Positions 1 through 10,211 of a stretch of DNA of 64,000 nt are shown piece after piece. Each line of letters opens with the position of its first letter. The stretch's first letter is position 1. Location of the stretch: positions 34,506,001 to 34,570,000 of the forward strand of contig CP142460.1 in the NCBI GenBank assembly GCA_038049695.1, read 5' to 3'. Both the position numbers and the translations under genes were made by a program. Source of the stretch: Cinnamomum chago (taxonomy: Eukaryota; Streptophyta; Magnoliopsida; Laurales; Lauraceae). The notes under the pieces were generated by a model, which did not search any database, had not been told where the DNA came from, and worked only from the letters and a program-made list of their open reading frames with translations.

Positions 1-354
1 TAACTCAAGATCATGGGTGGCATAGTTCTTCTCGTGATCTTTCAACTGTCGGGATCCGTATGCAAAAACTTTTCCCTCTTGCATTAACACGCAACCAAGT
101 CCAACATTCGAAGCATCGATAAAAATGGTGAAACCGCTGCTTCCGGATGGTAAAGTAAGGACTGATGCTGTAGTCAATCTCTTCTTCAGCTCTTGGAAAG
201 TAGTTTCACACTGGTCTATCCACACATACGGTACATTCTTCCTTGTCAATTTCGTCAATGGTGACGCAATCGACGAAGATCCCTGCACAAACCTCCGGTA
301 GTAGCCCGCCAATCCCAAAAAACTTCTGATTTCTGTCACATTCTTCGGTCTTTC
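1..354 (-). pseudogene. pol: Element B pol fragment (RT end and RNase H start)
   Basis: This is the distal part of the pol gene of element B, read on the minus strand. In sense direction it begins in the RT connection region ([13 protein letters not shown]) and runs through the RNase H start ([17 protein letters not shown]) to ATHDLEL at the window edge. It aligns codon by codon with element A pol at about 17324-17680. The frame looks open but it is only a piece: the 5' half of the gene lies at 22493-23800, because element A inserted here. CTTTC at 350-354 is the target copy, repeated at 22493-22497. The integrase and 3' LTR of B must lie left of the window. The family and the split are clear; activity is excluded by stops in the other half. 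Confidence 0.9.
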
Positions 355-436
355 TGTAAGACCCCGACCCGAGTGAACCCGATTAGTGCTGATTAAGTTG
401 CGTTTTAGTGCTAAGCTTGATTAGTGTTCTTGGCTA
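355..436 (+). repeat. Element A 5' LTR, left part
   Basis: First 82 bp of the 5' LTR, starting TGTAAGACCCCG and nearly identical to 19491-19572 of the 3' LTR. It is cut off by S0 after GGCTA (432-436) and resumes at 7603. Confidence 0.93.
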
Positions 437-927
437 TGTTAGGAATTTTGTATTTGCAATTTGATGGATGCATTTGCATATTGGCATCATTTGAATTCAC
501 ACTCATGAATTGATTTAAAATTTCTTGAAATCTAGTTGTATACATGCATTGGTTTTTAGATTTGGAAAAGTTTTTAGTTTATGCATGTTTTGGTCATAAA
601 CTTAGATGCATTGAGTTTAGAACCCAAAACTCTTTTGAAAACCAAATTCCTTGTGCATTATATTTTGCAAATCATCTTGAGAATTTAGGTTTAAGATTTG
701 CTTACATTCATCTCTTTAAGAATCACTTTTGTATGCATTGTTTTTGGAAAAAGGAGTTTTTCAAATCATTTTAGGCTTTGTGTTTTCCATGTGTTTAAAC
801 ATCTTAGAATGTCTTAAAACATGTTATTTAAGCTTGTTTTAGTGGCCAAAAGGTCCCCTAAAGAAATACCTTTGAAATGGCAAAAGTTGCATTTTTTGCA
901 AAAAGGGGGTGTCCCGGTAGTGTCGCC

Positions 928-1064
928 GGTCGACCGAGACACAGGTCTCGGTCGACCGAGACAACTGGAAGTCATTTTTTCCAGAACCTGTTCTGTAGCT
1001 CCAACGGTCAGAAATTTGACCGTTGTGCTTTCTCGGTCGACCGAGACCTGTTTGCCGGTCGACC
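928..1064 (+). promoter_or_regulatory. Palindrome cluster GGTCGACC in S0 5' LTR
   Basis: GGTCGACC occurs at 928, 950, 1035 and 1057, two pairs each exactly 22 bp apart. Three of the four are part of a longer palindrome (CTCGGTCGACCGAG at 947 and 1032). Between the pairs lies an inverted repeat CAACGGTCA/TGACCGTTG around 1001-1024. The cluster ends about 30 bp before a TATA box. CpG-rich palindromes in this LTR position are, as I recall, known for Sireviruses; binding by a dimeric protein is inference. Confidence 0.75.
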
Positions 1065-1092
1065 GAGAACTAGCCGTTGGCAACTTTTTGGC

Positions 1093-1098
1093 TATAAA
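1093..1098 (+). promoter_or_regulatory. TATA box, S0 5' LTR
   Basis: TATAAA in the context GGCTATAAAGTCC, just after the palindrome cluster. Equivalent TATA sequences follow the cluster in S1, S2, S3 and E, which supports it as the LTR promoter. Confidence 0.75.
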
Positions 1099-1896
1099 GT
1101 CCATTCATTTCCAACCTTTTCAAAAGCTTGAAAAACTTGAACCTTTGAGACCATTTTGGAGCCATTGAAAGGGGATGAAGTTGGAAAGGCTAGGAGGTCT
1201 TTAGGAGAGCTAAAGCTTGGGATTAATGAGTTAAACCTCCAAGTAAGCTCTACCTTTATTAATCATAGTTATGTGCTTTGTTTAAACTATTGGTATATGA
1301 TATTTAGCATAATAACTATGATGTGTTGAATCCATTCTTGTTCTAATCTTTGGTCTAATTAAGATTGGATTCTTCACCTTTGTTTTCAATCCAAGTTGTT
1401 AACTTTATTAATCATGCTTAGACAAAATCTTTGTTTTTCTTTCATAGCATGAGTCTTTTACTTGGTTGAAACATTGTTTGTTGTTTTCATTCATTTAAGC
1501 ATTAGTAAAATTAATTTGGTTTTGAAAACAACATGCACATGCATCACATGTTCTAAATTAGTCATTTTCATACAACTTGTTAGTCCTTGATTTTCATGTC
1601 ATAAACAAGTTGAATTTCATACATGTGATTTGCATAAGACTTCAATCAAATCTTTTATGAGCTTTAAACTTTGAATTGCTTTAAGCAATATATTGAGTGA
1701 GCCTTCGTTTTAAACTTGATTGGAGTCATCACACACACACATCATGAACATATACTTTTGCATGCATAGAGTGTTTGTGTGAGTTTGTTTTAAACTTTCA
1801 TATTAGCCTATTCAAGAGGCAATTTCATTTGAGCTTAAATTGTAATCTCTTAGAGTGATCTTTTGGAAAGACATCTTCTTAGAGAAATCTCAATTT

Positions 1897-2068
1897 GTAA
1901 AGGTTATTGCTTAGCCTAAGAAAAGCATCTTGTAAGGTTATTGCTTAGCCTAAGAAAAGCATTTTGTAAAGGTTATTGCTTAGCCTAGAAAAGCACATTG
2001 AGAGGTTGTTGTTTAGCCTAGAAAAACAACATTGTATAGGTTATTGCTTAGCCTTTGAAAAAGCATAA
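1897..2068 (+). repeat. Tandem stem-loop array, S0 5' LTR
   Basis: Five imperfect units of roughly 32-38 bp built on GGTTATTGCTTAGCCT and AAAAGCA. Each unit can fold with TGCTT pairing AAGCA around an AGCCT loop. The fourth unit replaces the stem with GTTGTTT/AAACAAC, a change on both arms that keeps pairing. Confidence 0.8.
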
Positions 2069-2323
2069 ATAGTGGAAATCCGGTGGGGTGTTGGATGCAC
2101 AAGCCGGTAGTGGATGTAGGCACGTTGGCCGAACCACTATAAATATTGTGTTGTGGTGATTGCTATGTGGTGATTGTTTTTGTTTAGCTTCCGCATATTG
2201 TATGGTTAATCATCACATGTGACTAGTTTGCTTTAAAAAACTAAAATTGGTCTATATTGGTCACAATTGTAGCTCACCCTATTCACCCCCCCTCTAGGAT
2301 TAGGATCCTCGTGGACTTTCAAT

Positions 2324-2335
2324 TGGTATCAGAGC
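2324..2335 (+). other. Primer binding site, S0
   Basis: TGGTATCAGAGC, two bases after the 5' LTR end; the standard initiator-Met tRNA primer site of plant copia elements. Confidence 0.92.
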
Positions 2336-2437
2336 CAAGTGCTCTAATCCCTTAGGATCAAGTGTTTGGAACTCTTGATTAGGTGTAAAAACCTAGAGTT
2401 AAAACCCTAGAGTAGTGCTTTTTTGAAAATCATTAGA

Positions 2438-3787
2438 ATGGACTCCACTATGCTAGACTTTGTAGATTCTTCTAGACCCCTCATTCTTCCATCTTATGGA
2501 GATTCAAACATTGAATTTAAAGAATCTCAACTTGAATTAAAAGAAGAAGAATATGATGAACTTGAAGCCTATGAGGAATTGTACACATGGTCCTTAGAGG
2601 TTTCCAAGAAAAATAAAAGATTAAAAGAAGAATCTATAAGGCTAAACCAAGAATTAGACTCTTCTAAAAATGAACTTAGAGAAAAAGATGAATTTATAAA
2701 TTGTGTAGAATCTAAGTTCATGATCTCTTTAAATAATCTATCTAACATTCAAGATGAACTAAAAGAATTAAAGATGGATTATGATAATGTCAATAAGGAA
2801 AATTTAATTCTAAGAGATCAAATAAAAAGGCAAGACAAAGACTTTAACAATTTAGAAGCCAAGTTGATTAAAAGTAAGTTAAAAACCCAAGAGCTTGGAT
2901 CTAATGTTGTTAATGAACTAAAGCTTGAATTAAAACTTGCCAATGAAGAGCTAAGCAAATATAAGGAAATTGAAAATGAACTTTCAAAAGTCAAACATGA
3001 AAATTCAATCCTTATAAACAAAGTCACTCAACTTGAAGGATATAAACAAAAGTATGAGTACAAGTTTACCCAAAGTGAAGAAAGACTTGAAAAATTATTT
3101 AAATTGGGTAAACCTCATGGAGATAGGACGGGTATTGGATTTAATAGGAATATGTCTTATGACCCTAAATTCACCAACACTTTTGTGAAAGGTGAGTCCT
3201 CATTCTCTAGCACTCACACTTCTTTGCCCATGTCTAAATGTAATTATTGTGGCATTGAAGGACACTTTAGGTTTGAGTGCAAACTAAGAAGAAGCAATGT
3301 GTCTAATCCCATCTTTGAACCAAAGAAAGTAAAATCAAACTTGAAGGGTAAGACACTAAAAATCAAGAAAGACTCCAAAATGACTAAACAAGTTAAATCT
3401 CTTAAAATGGAGTCTCCTAAGATAGATTCTAAAAAGCTTAAACAAGTCAAACCAAGTTTGAAAGAATCTATTAACAAAAAGCTTCTCAACCTACCTCCCT
3501 TAAGTCAAAACATGAAAGAACTTTTGAAGAAAATTACAAAGTTAAATCTAAATTTCAAAAGTCAAAGAAAGGGAGAAAATAAGAAGAAAACTCACCAACA
3601 TCAAAAGACTAATCACCAATCTAAGCTAAATTTAGTGAAATCTAAATATCTTGGTGATAAGTTCAAATTGAAAATTTATCAAGTTAAATCTCCTTTAGTT
3701 GGTGAGAATTCCAAAATAGACCTCAAAGTTCAACCCTCCCAAGACCTTAGGTGGATTCCTAAAGTCATCTACTTAGACAAACCTTAG
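2438..3787 (+). CDS. gag: Gag protein of S0
   Basis: Capsid/nucleocapsid protein that would form virus-like particles and package element RNA. The frame is open for 450 codons. Residues about 15-230 are Glu/Lys-rich heptad-like sequence typical of a long coiled coil. A CCHC zinc knuckle (CNYCGIEGHFRFEC) lies near residue 267, followed by a Lys-rich tail and the terminal WIPK stretch that in full Sireviruses precedes protease. The stop directly after this means no pol is fused. I start at the ATG at 2438; five codons upstream, where the sister element E has an ATG, this copy has TTG (2423). Nearest relative in the window is the E gag (57640-59092). Gag identity is firm; expression is unknown. 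Confidence 0.88.
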   Translation: MDSTMLDFVDSSRPLILPSYGDSNIEFKESQLELKEEEYDELEAYEELYTWSLEVSKKNKRLKEESIRLNQELDSSKNELREKDEFINCVESKFMISLNNLSNIQDELKELKMDYDNVNKENLILRDQIKRQDKDFNNLEAKLIKSKLKTQELGSNVVNELKLELKLANEELSKYKEIENELSKVKHENSILINKVTQLEGYKQKYEYKFTQSEERLEKLFKLGKPHGDRTGIGFNRNMSYDPKFTNTFVKGESSFSSTHTSLPMSKCNYCGIEGHFRFECKLRRSNVSNPIFEPKKVKSNLKGKTLKIKKDSKMTKQVKSLKMESPKIDSKKLKQVKPSLKESINKKLLNLPPLSQNMKELLKKITKLNLNFKSQRKGENKKKTHQHQKTNHQSKLNLVKSKYLGDKFKLKIYQVKSPLVGENSKIDLKVQPSQDLRWIPKVIYLDKP

Positions 3788-5665
3788 GGTCTTGGACCTT
3801 CTTTGACCAACCTATTCTTTGTAAGTTAAATCTCTTTGTTGGTCATGTTGCATTTGCATTTTGTTCTCTCTTAGTTACATTTCTTAAGATGCATTGCTTA
3901 TTTATGATCAATTGATTTTGTTTTCATACACCATTCTAAGTTACACTTCATGGTTTTCAAAATCTCTTGATTATAATTTCATCATGTTTGATTTGCTTTT
4001 TGCACTCATATGCCTTGCATTGCATTTCTTTACATGATTAATTGATTGTGATGTTAAAAGCTTTCATAGCTAGATTTATTCATGATCAATTGTTGTTGAA
4101 TCATTTGTAAGACTTTTTGAACAAATGATTTGACTCAATTCAAGTTTTTCCATGGACTTCTAAGTTATACTTTTATATGGAGAACATTGTTTTGAAAAAT
4201 CAACTTGTATGTGTTTCAATTAAGTTATATCTTTTAAAATACAATGTTGAAAATTGATCTTCGAAATCATTCTTTCTATGCTCATTGTTGGATTTTGTTT
4301 TTCAAAATGATTTGAAGATTGTTTGAATGGAAATGCCTATAACATCATTAGTTATATTCATCCAAGCATGTTCCATGTTTTCATTTCCTTTTCTTTTGGT
4401 TTCATTATCTTAGAAATGGAAATGTATGTTGTTTGCATCCTTGCTTGTTTATTTACATTCTTTTTATATGCAAATGACTTTTGGTTCCATGTATGGTTGT
4501 GATCTTAGTAATATTTGTAGAAACCATACTTGAACCCAAATCCATCCTCTATGTCTTATAGTCATATCTATTTGGATGGTTATGATGTTGATTCATGTGA
4601 TTTCTCTAAGTGATTTAATCCTTTTACATGTTTCAACTTCATAAGTAGTGTTCTTAATCATATGAAACTCTTTGAAATCAATTCCTTGCATTTATGATGG
4701 TTGATGGATATCTTAGTAGTTGAATTCATATGATTTTGACACTTTGAAAATTGCATGCATTACCAAGTAATATCCTTTTGCATTGCAATTTGCCTTGTTC
4801 ATCACTATGCTTAATAGTTATACTTTTAAATCCATTTTAGAGTGATTGAGTTTATAGTCACATCCTTTAATCTCAATTGATATGTTTATTTCAATTGATA
4901 TCCATGATTGCTTTTCCCATTAGACCTTGCTCTCTTTTGGTAATTTGATCATATGAGCTTTATAGTTACATGAATCTAATCCTTTCCTTGAAGTTGACCC
5001 TCATTTGGTTGAACCATCTACTTCTTGAATCTAATAGTTATATCTTGTCAAAAGCTTGACAAAAGAATAGAATGGATTGAGGGGGAGTGTAAACCTTCAT
5101 AGGAAGTATTAGTTTTGATCAAATTGACCCTTGGATTTCCCTTGAGCCCTTAGAGATAACTTCCATACATGATAGCCTGTTATGAATTTCATTTTCGATT
5201 TCATTTGTTAACAGGTGCTACTAAAGGTATTCTTCTTGTCTCATGTGTGTAGGTACCTTTGCAATTTAATGTCAAAGGGGGAGAGAGAGTTCAAGTGTGA
5301 CTCAAGATCTCCTACTCTTCAAAGGGGGAGAGAGTTCGAGAGTTCAAGTACTCGAAGATCTCCTATCCATCAAAGGGGGAGAGTTGTCCAAGCTTCCGAA
5401 GGAAGAGAGAGGCATGATCAAAGGGGGAGAGCAATTAGAAGAAAGAAAGCTTGGAGCTAAAGGAGATGCTTGGATAAAGAGAGGAAAGAAGAAGAGATAG
5501 CTTGAAGAATGATCAAGCTCCAAGCATCAAGAAGATTGAAGATTGAAGCCCAAGAGCCCAAGCTAAGAGAAGAAGCATCCAAGAAGATTTCAAGACTTGT
5601 CAAGCTTAGGGGGAGCTAAAGACTAAGTGTGTAATTTCAATGATAGGTAAGTTGCCATCAAATTG
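3788..5665 (+). other. Non-coding internal region of S0
   Basis: About 1.9 kb, AT-rich, no credible reading frame, standing where pol would be. It contains a recurrent degenerate word close to TAGTTATATCTTT (for example near 4165, 4225, 4353, 4815, 5036) and, from 5078 on, polypurine copies. The same kind of region occurs in element E (55592-57639), so this is a family trait and not a one-off deletion. Confidence 0.8.
5078..5617 (+). repeat. Extra polypurine-tract-like repeats in S0
   Basis: CAAAGGGGGAGA or close variants at 5078 (TGAGGGGGAGT), 5273, 5320, 5371, 5419 and 5606 (TTAGGGGGAGCT), before the true tract at 5667. The four central copies are 47-51 bp apart. Element E has a matching series in the same order. 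Confidence 0.85.
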
Positions 5666-5666
5666 C

Positions 5667-5678
5667 AAAGGGGGAGAT
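5667..5678 (+). other. Polypurine tract, S0
   Basis: AAAGGGGGAGAT immediately before the 3' LTR; plus-strand DNA primer site for reverse transcription. Confidence 0.92.
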
Positions 5679-7597
5679 TGTTAGGAATTTTGTATTTGCA
5701 ATTTGATGGATGCATTTGCATATTGGCATCATTTGAATTCACACTCATGAATTGATTTAAAATTTCTTGAAATCTAGTTGTATACATGCATTGGTTTTTA
5801 GATTTGGAAAAGTTTTTAGTTTATGCATGTTTTGGTCATAAACTTAGATGCATTGAGTTTAGAACCCAAAACTCTTTTGAAAACCAAATTCCTTGTGCAT
5901 TATATTTTGCAAATCATCTTGAGAATTTAGGTTTAAGATTTGCTTACATTCATCTCTTTAAGAATCACTTTTGTATGCATTGTTTTTGGAAAAAGGAGTT
6001 TTTCAAATCAAGCTAGCGTTTGGTTCAAAGTTTCAAATCATTTTAGGCTTTGTGTTTTCCATGTGTTTAAACATCTTAGAATGTCTTAAAACATGTTATT
6101 TAAGCTTGTTTTAGTGGCCAAAAGGTCCCCCAAAGAAATACCTTTGAAATGGCAAAAGTTGCATTTTTTGCAAAAAGGGGGTGTCCCAGCAGTGTGGCCG
6201 GTCGACCGAGACACAGGTCTCGGTCGACCGAGACAACTGGAAGTCATTTTTTCCAGAACCTGTTCTGTAGCTCCAACGGTCAGAAATTTGACCGTTGTGC
6301 TTTCTCGGTCGACCGAGACCTGTTTGCCGGTCGACCGAGAACTAGCCGTTGGCAACTTTTTGGCTATAAAGTCCATTCATTTCCAACCTTTTCAAAAGCT
6401 TGAAAAACTTGAACCTTTGAGACCATTTTGGAGCCATTGAAAGGGGATGAAGTTGGAAAGGCTAGGAGGTCTTTAGGAGAGCTAAAGCTTGGGATTAATG
6501 AGTTAAACCTCCAAGTAAGCTCTACCTTTATTAATCATAGTTATGTGCTTTGTTTAAACTATTGGTATATGATATTTAGCATAATAACTATGATGTGTTG
6601 AATCCATTCTTGTTCTAATCTTTGGTCTAATTAAGATTGGATTCTTCACCTTTGTTTTCAATCCAAGTTGTTAACTTTATTAATCATGCTTAGACAAAAT
6701 CTTTGTTTTTCTTTCATAGCATGAGTCTTTTACTTGGTTGAAACATTGTTTGTTGTTTTCATTCATTTAAGCATTAGTAAAATTAATTTGGTTTTGAAAA
6801 CAACATGCACATGCATCACATGTTCTAAATTAGTCATTTTCATACAACTTGTTAGTCCTTGATTTTCATGTCATAAACAAGTTGAATTTCATACATGTGA
6901 TTTGCATAAGACTTCAATCAAATCTTTTATGAGCTTTAAACTTTGAATTGCTTTAAGCAATATATTGAGTGAGCCTTCGTTTTAAACTTGATTGGAGTCA
7001 TCACACACACACATCATGAACATATACTTTTGCATGCATAGAGTGTTTGTGTGAGTTTGTTTTAAACTTTCATATTAGCCTATTCAAGAGGCAATTTCAT
7101 TTGAGCTTAAATTGTAATCTCTTAGAGTGATCTTTTGGAAAGACATCTTCTTAGAGAAATCTCAATTTGTAAAGGTTATTGCTTAGCCTAAGAAAAGCAT
7201 CTTGTAAGGTTATTGCTTAGCCTAAGAAAAGCATTTTGTAAAGGTCATTGCTTAGCCTAGAAAAGCACATTGAGAGGTTGTTGTTTAGCCTAGAAAAACA
7301 ACATTGTATAGGTTATTGCTTAGCCTTTGAAAAAGCATAAATAGTGGAAATCCGGTGGGGTGTTGGATGCACAAGCCGGTAGTGGATGTAGGCACGTTGG
7401 CCGAACCACTATAAATATTGTGTTGTGGTGATTGCTATGTGGTGATTGTTTTTGTTTAGCTTCCGCATATTGTATGGTTAATCATCACATGTGACTAGTT
7501 TGCTTTAAAAAACTAAAATTGGTCTATATTGGTCACAATTGTAGCTCACCCTATTCACCCCCCCCCCCTCTAGGGTTAGGATCCTCATGGACTTTCA
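5679..7597 (+). repeat. S0 3' LTR
   Basis: 1919 bp, same layout as the 5' LTR: GGTCGACC cluster around 6200-6336, TATAAA at 6365-6370, stem-loop array about 7171-7340. It keeps the 30 bp missing from the 5' copy and has a longer C run near 7558. Confidence 0.93.
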
Positions 7598-8283
7598 GGC
7601 TAAGTTGGGTTTGAATTAGCCTTTGTTATAGTTTGGGGTATTTTGATTTCCTGGTGTTAGTGGGACCCTTTGGGGGTTTCTTTTTCATGACATTGCATAT
7701 GTTTGAGGACTAATCGGAGGTTTCTGCATTCGTGATTTTGATCCCGCTTTATTGGTATTGTTATTCCCTACAACTTTCATGTTGATCCCGAGTTCGCTTG
7801 AGATCCCGAAACCCGATTTCTTGGCCTTGAGGGCAAAACAGTCATTGCACACCAAATCTGTACCCAAAGCTTGATATTCCCGAAACCCGCGAAACATATA
7901 CTTTTTGGAAACTGGATATTTCGACGATCATTTCTTCCTTCTTCGTCGAATTCATCCGAGGTCCCGAATGTGATGATTTCAGCCATCCAAGTCCCTTTAG
8001 TAGTGGGACCCAATTCATTGTTAACAAAAGGGAAACCATTATCCCATTCACTTCATCTTTCTTGTTCCAGCACAACCTTTTGAACCTAGGGTTTTTCTTG
8101 CAACTTCTTCTTCTTCTCCTTGTTTCTTCATCCCCAATCCACCCCCAAGCTTTCACCAAGAGGAGATTAGAGGTCATCATCTTCTTCACCTCATTGAGAG
8201 CTCTCTTTCAATAGCTTTTGTGGGGAAGCCTCCATCTCCAAGACCTTCTTTGAGCTCACCATTACCATTAGAGGACCTTGCAA

Positions 8284-8289
8284 GTAAGT
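8284..8289 (+). promoter_or_regulatory. Splice-donor-like GTAAGT, element A 5' LTR
   Basis: GTAAGT about 764 bp into the LTR (nested element removed), about 250 bp after the expected TATA position. The same site is at LTR position 757-787 in B, C, F, H1 and the A 3' LTR (20254). Splicing itself is inference. Confidence 0.45.
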
Positions 8290-8878
8290 AATCCCTCCTC
8301 GTCTCCTAGATTAGTGTTCCTCTAGCTCTTGATAAGCTCCATTTGCATTATTGAAAGCTCTATCCTTTTCATTCCTTGTTTGACCCATTTTAGGGTTTTA
8401 TTTGGGGTTTTGCCTTGTAGCTTGGACCATGGTCTTGGAGACTTGTTAGAGCTTGATTTCATTGATTTGAAGACCTAAGGCAAGTAAATGATTCGGTGTT
8501 TTAAGTTTTAAATGGTTTGGTGAAACATTTATGGATTTTCATGTTTTCATTAATATGTTTATGGTTGAAATAAATGCTCTTGATGGAGAACCTTATGAAT
8601 GCATTTATGATCATATAGGAGTGTTGGTTCATAGCAATTAATGTTTCATTGTTTTGTCTTGAATATGTACATTGTGTGAAATGGTTTCCTCTTCTCTTTG
8701 CTTGTATGGGATGTGATATGGATGGAGGAGAATGGGATGGATGTAGTTGGGAATTTGAGGTCATTTGAATGGATATTTATACTCCTTATTTGATGTATGA
8801 AAGTGATTGAAATGAGATTGTAGAAGGAAGAGAAAGAGGACAGCTGAACTGGTCCGGAATCAATTTCTAGACAGTTCG

Positions 8879-9140
8879 TTCGAGCGACCATGACACTTCG
8901 CTCGAGCGACCTGTCCAGGAAAGGGTTCAGAGCATTCCAGTAGCTTGGTCGCTCGAGCGGACCCCTAGTCGCTCGAGCGGACATCCCAGAACTCATTCCA
9001 GAGAGTTGTTCGTTCGAACGCACTTAAATATTCGCTCGACTCAATGAGTTCGTTCGAGCGACCTCAAATTCGCTCGAGCGAACCCACCCAGACCACCATT
9101 CCAGCGAGCGACTCGCTCGAGCGAACCCTCCAGTTCGCTC
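8879..9140 (+). promoter_or_regulatory. Palindrome cluster TCGCTCGAGCGA, element A 5' LTR
   Basis: About ten copies of TCGCTCGAGCGA or one-base variants; spacings match the 3' LTR copy (mostly 18-22 bp). Several variants are TTCGAG or TTCGAA, the C-to-T decay expected of methylated CpG sites. Confidence 0.7.
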
Positions 9141-9873
9141 GAGCGATGCGGTTCGTCTGGCATGGACTATGTTTGGGACAATGTTCAATTGTTTCAATGG
9201 TTGGGTCTATTCTCTGGGAACCCCTCTATATCAAGGAGATTTATTAAGCATTGTATGAGGCCATTCGAGGAAGAAACCATATCACCAAGATTTCACTCGA
9301 AGTTTTGAAACTTCAAGGTGTATAAGGAGCCCGGAATGTCTTCTAACTCAAGGAGTACCAAGTCTTCATTATAATCGACATACGGGATCCCTATATACTA
9401 AATAGATCTTGAAACCAGTATTTTACCCGAAATTGCTATAGTTCATTGTTTCACCTCATTGCAAGATTTACCTTACATGATGTGTTTTCCCGAAGGCATG
9501 ATAGTTACACTAGTAACAGTGATTTGTTCCGAGATATATTACCCGACCTGGAACGAAAGTGTGCCCTTGTGCACCCCGTCCCACTCGTTTATATATTGTA
9601 CTCGATTTACTTGCATAAGTCTCGATTTGATATTTAACCTATGTGTCGGCATCACTAAGCTTGGATACCTTGTCGGTTTGATCCACTGACTTGGAGATCC
9701 CTCTCCCGTCCCGCCAGCTACAGTTTGGATCCAGATACCCGGTCATTTTCGTGGTCCCGTCCCGATACCCGGTTCGCTACCGTGGTCCTGTCCCGTATAT
9801 TTATATTGTATATATGATTTACGTTGATTCTCCTCATCTCGTATGACTGAGATCAACGTCCCGTGATACTATT

Positions 9874-9887
9874 GTCACTTTAGTGAC
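9874..9887 (+). other. Conserved hairpin GTCACTTTAGTGAC, element A 5' LTR
   Basis: A short perfect inverted repeat with a TTTA or TTCG-type centre that is kept in A, B, C and H LTRs (positions in the findings). Confidence 0.6.
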
Positions 9888-10112
9888 AGAGGACTTAGCT
9901 TTATGTGATTGCCATCTCGTGAGTTCCCGACCCCTTGGCTGCCTCATATGTTTTATCTTGTTTACATGTTTTCTAACAAATGATTTAGCTACTTTATGAG
10001 AGTTCTTGTTTAAACAGATGTCTATACTTTTCAGGTATTTCCCTTCTTATTTTATGTTGTTGTATCCCTTCACTCTCTTGCCAGACCGTCGTGTCTGATA
10101 CATTTGCTTTGG

Positions 10113-10211
10113 TACTCAGGTCCCGTTGCCGGTTTCCTTGAGGAGGAGCCTGAGGAGGCGGTAGGTGAGCCGCAACCTCTAGTCGAGTGGCGTACTAACG
10201 ATGTCATGTAG
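10113..10211 (+). other. Conserved 99-nt reading frame, element A 5' LTR
   Basis: Thirty-two codons plus TAG, starting YSGP after a splice-acceptor-like TACTCAG and containing LEEEPEEAVGEP. Length and frame are the same in the A 3' LTR, D and B. No start codon is obvious, so it could only be an exon or a chance frame. Confidence 0.4.

Larger units (their letters stand above)
437..2321 (+). repeat. S0 5' LTR
   Basis: 1885 bp, TGTTAGGAATT...GGACTTTCA. It holds, in order, a palindrome cluster, a TATA box, a (CA)n run near 1728, a five-unit stem-loop array, and a conserved plant-copia LTR module around 2070-2150 (closing stem ATAGTGG/CCACTAT). Compared with the 3' LTR it lacks 30 bp between two TTTCAAATCA repeats near 771. 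Confidence 0.93.
437..7597 (+). mobile_element. S0: gag-only Sirevirus-like copia element
   Basis: A complete element of 7.16 kb with LTRs at 437-2321 and 5679-7597, a primer site TGGTATCAGAGC, one gag reading frame, about 1.9 kb of non-coding DNA and a polypurine tract. GGCTA flanks it (432-436, 7598-7602) and joining the flanks restores the element A LTR as seen at 19561. LTR termini, the C-rich LTR end before GGACTTTCA, the coiled-coil plus CCHC gag and the WIPK peptide near the gag end fit the Sirevirus lineage. There is no protease, integrase, RT or RNase H, so it must be mobilised in trans. I noticed fewer than ten substitutions between its LTRs plus a 30-bp indel near 6010, so the insertion is young. 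Confidence 0.9.

Noticed and set aside
544-774. 76-codon frames repeated at 544 and 5786
   Set aside because: They lie in the same place of both S0 LTRs, have no protein family features, and are not conserved in S1, S2, S3 or E.
928-1064. Restriction-site or vector artefact (SalI, XhoI, PvuI-like cores)
   Set aside because: Copies are diverged, embedded in several LTRs with target duplications, and the flanks are not vector-like.
2070-2150. tRNA-like structure near the S0 LTR end
   Set aside because: It has a closing stem but no acceptor, T-loop or anticodon layout; it is the conserved plant copia LTR module.
8646-9023. 125-codon antisense frame in the element A LTR (also at 20616-20993) with repeated SLER/ARA residues
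   Set aside because: The repeats are just the palindrome TCGCTCGAGCGA read in frame. Selection for the palindrome explains the frame, and B does not keep the same protein.
8879-9140. CRISPR-like array of palindromic repeats and short spacers
   Set aside because: Plant LTR context, spacers too short and variable, and no cas genes.
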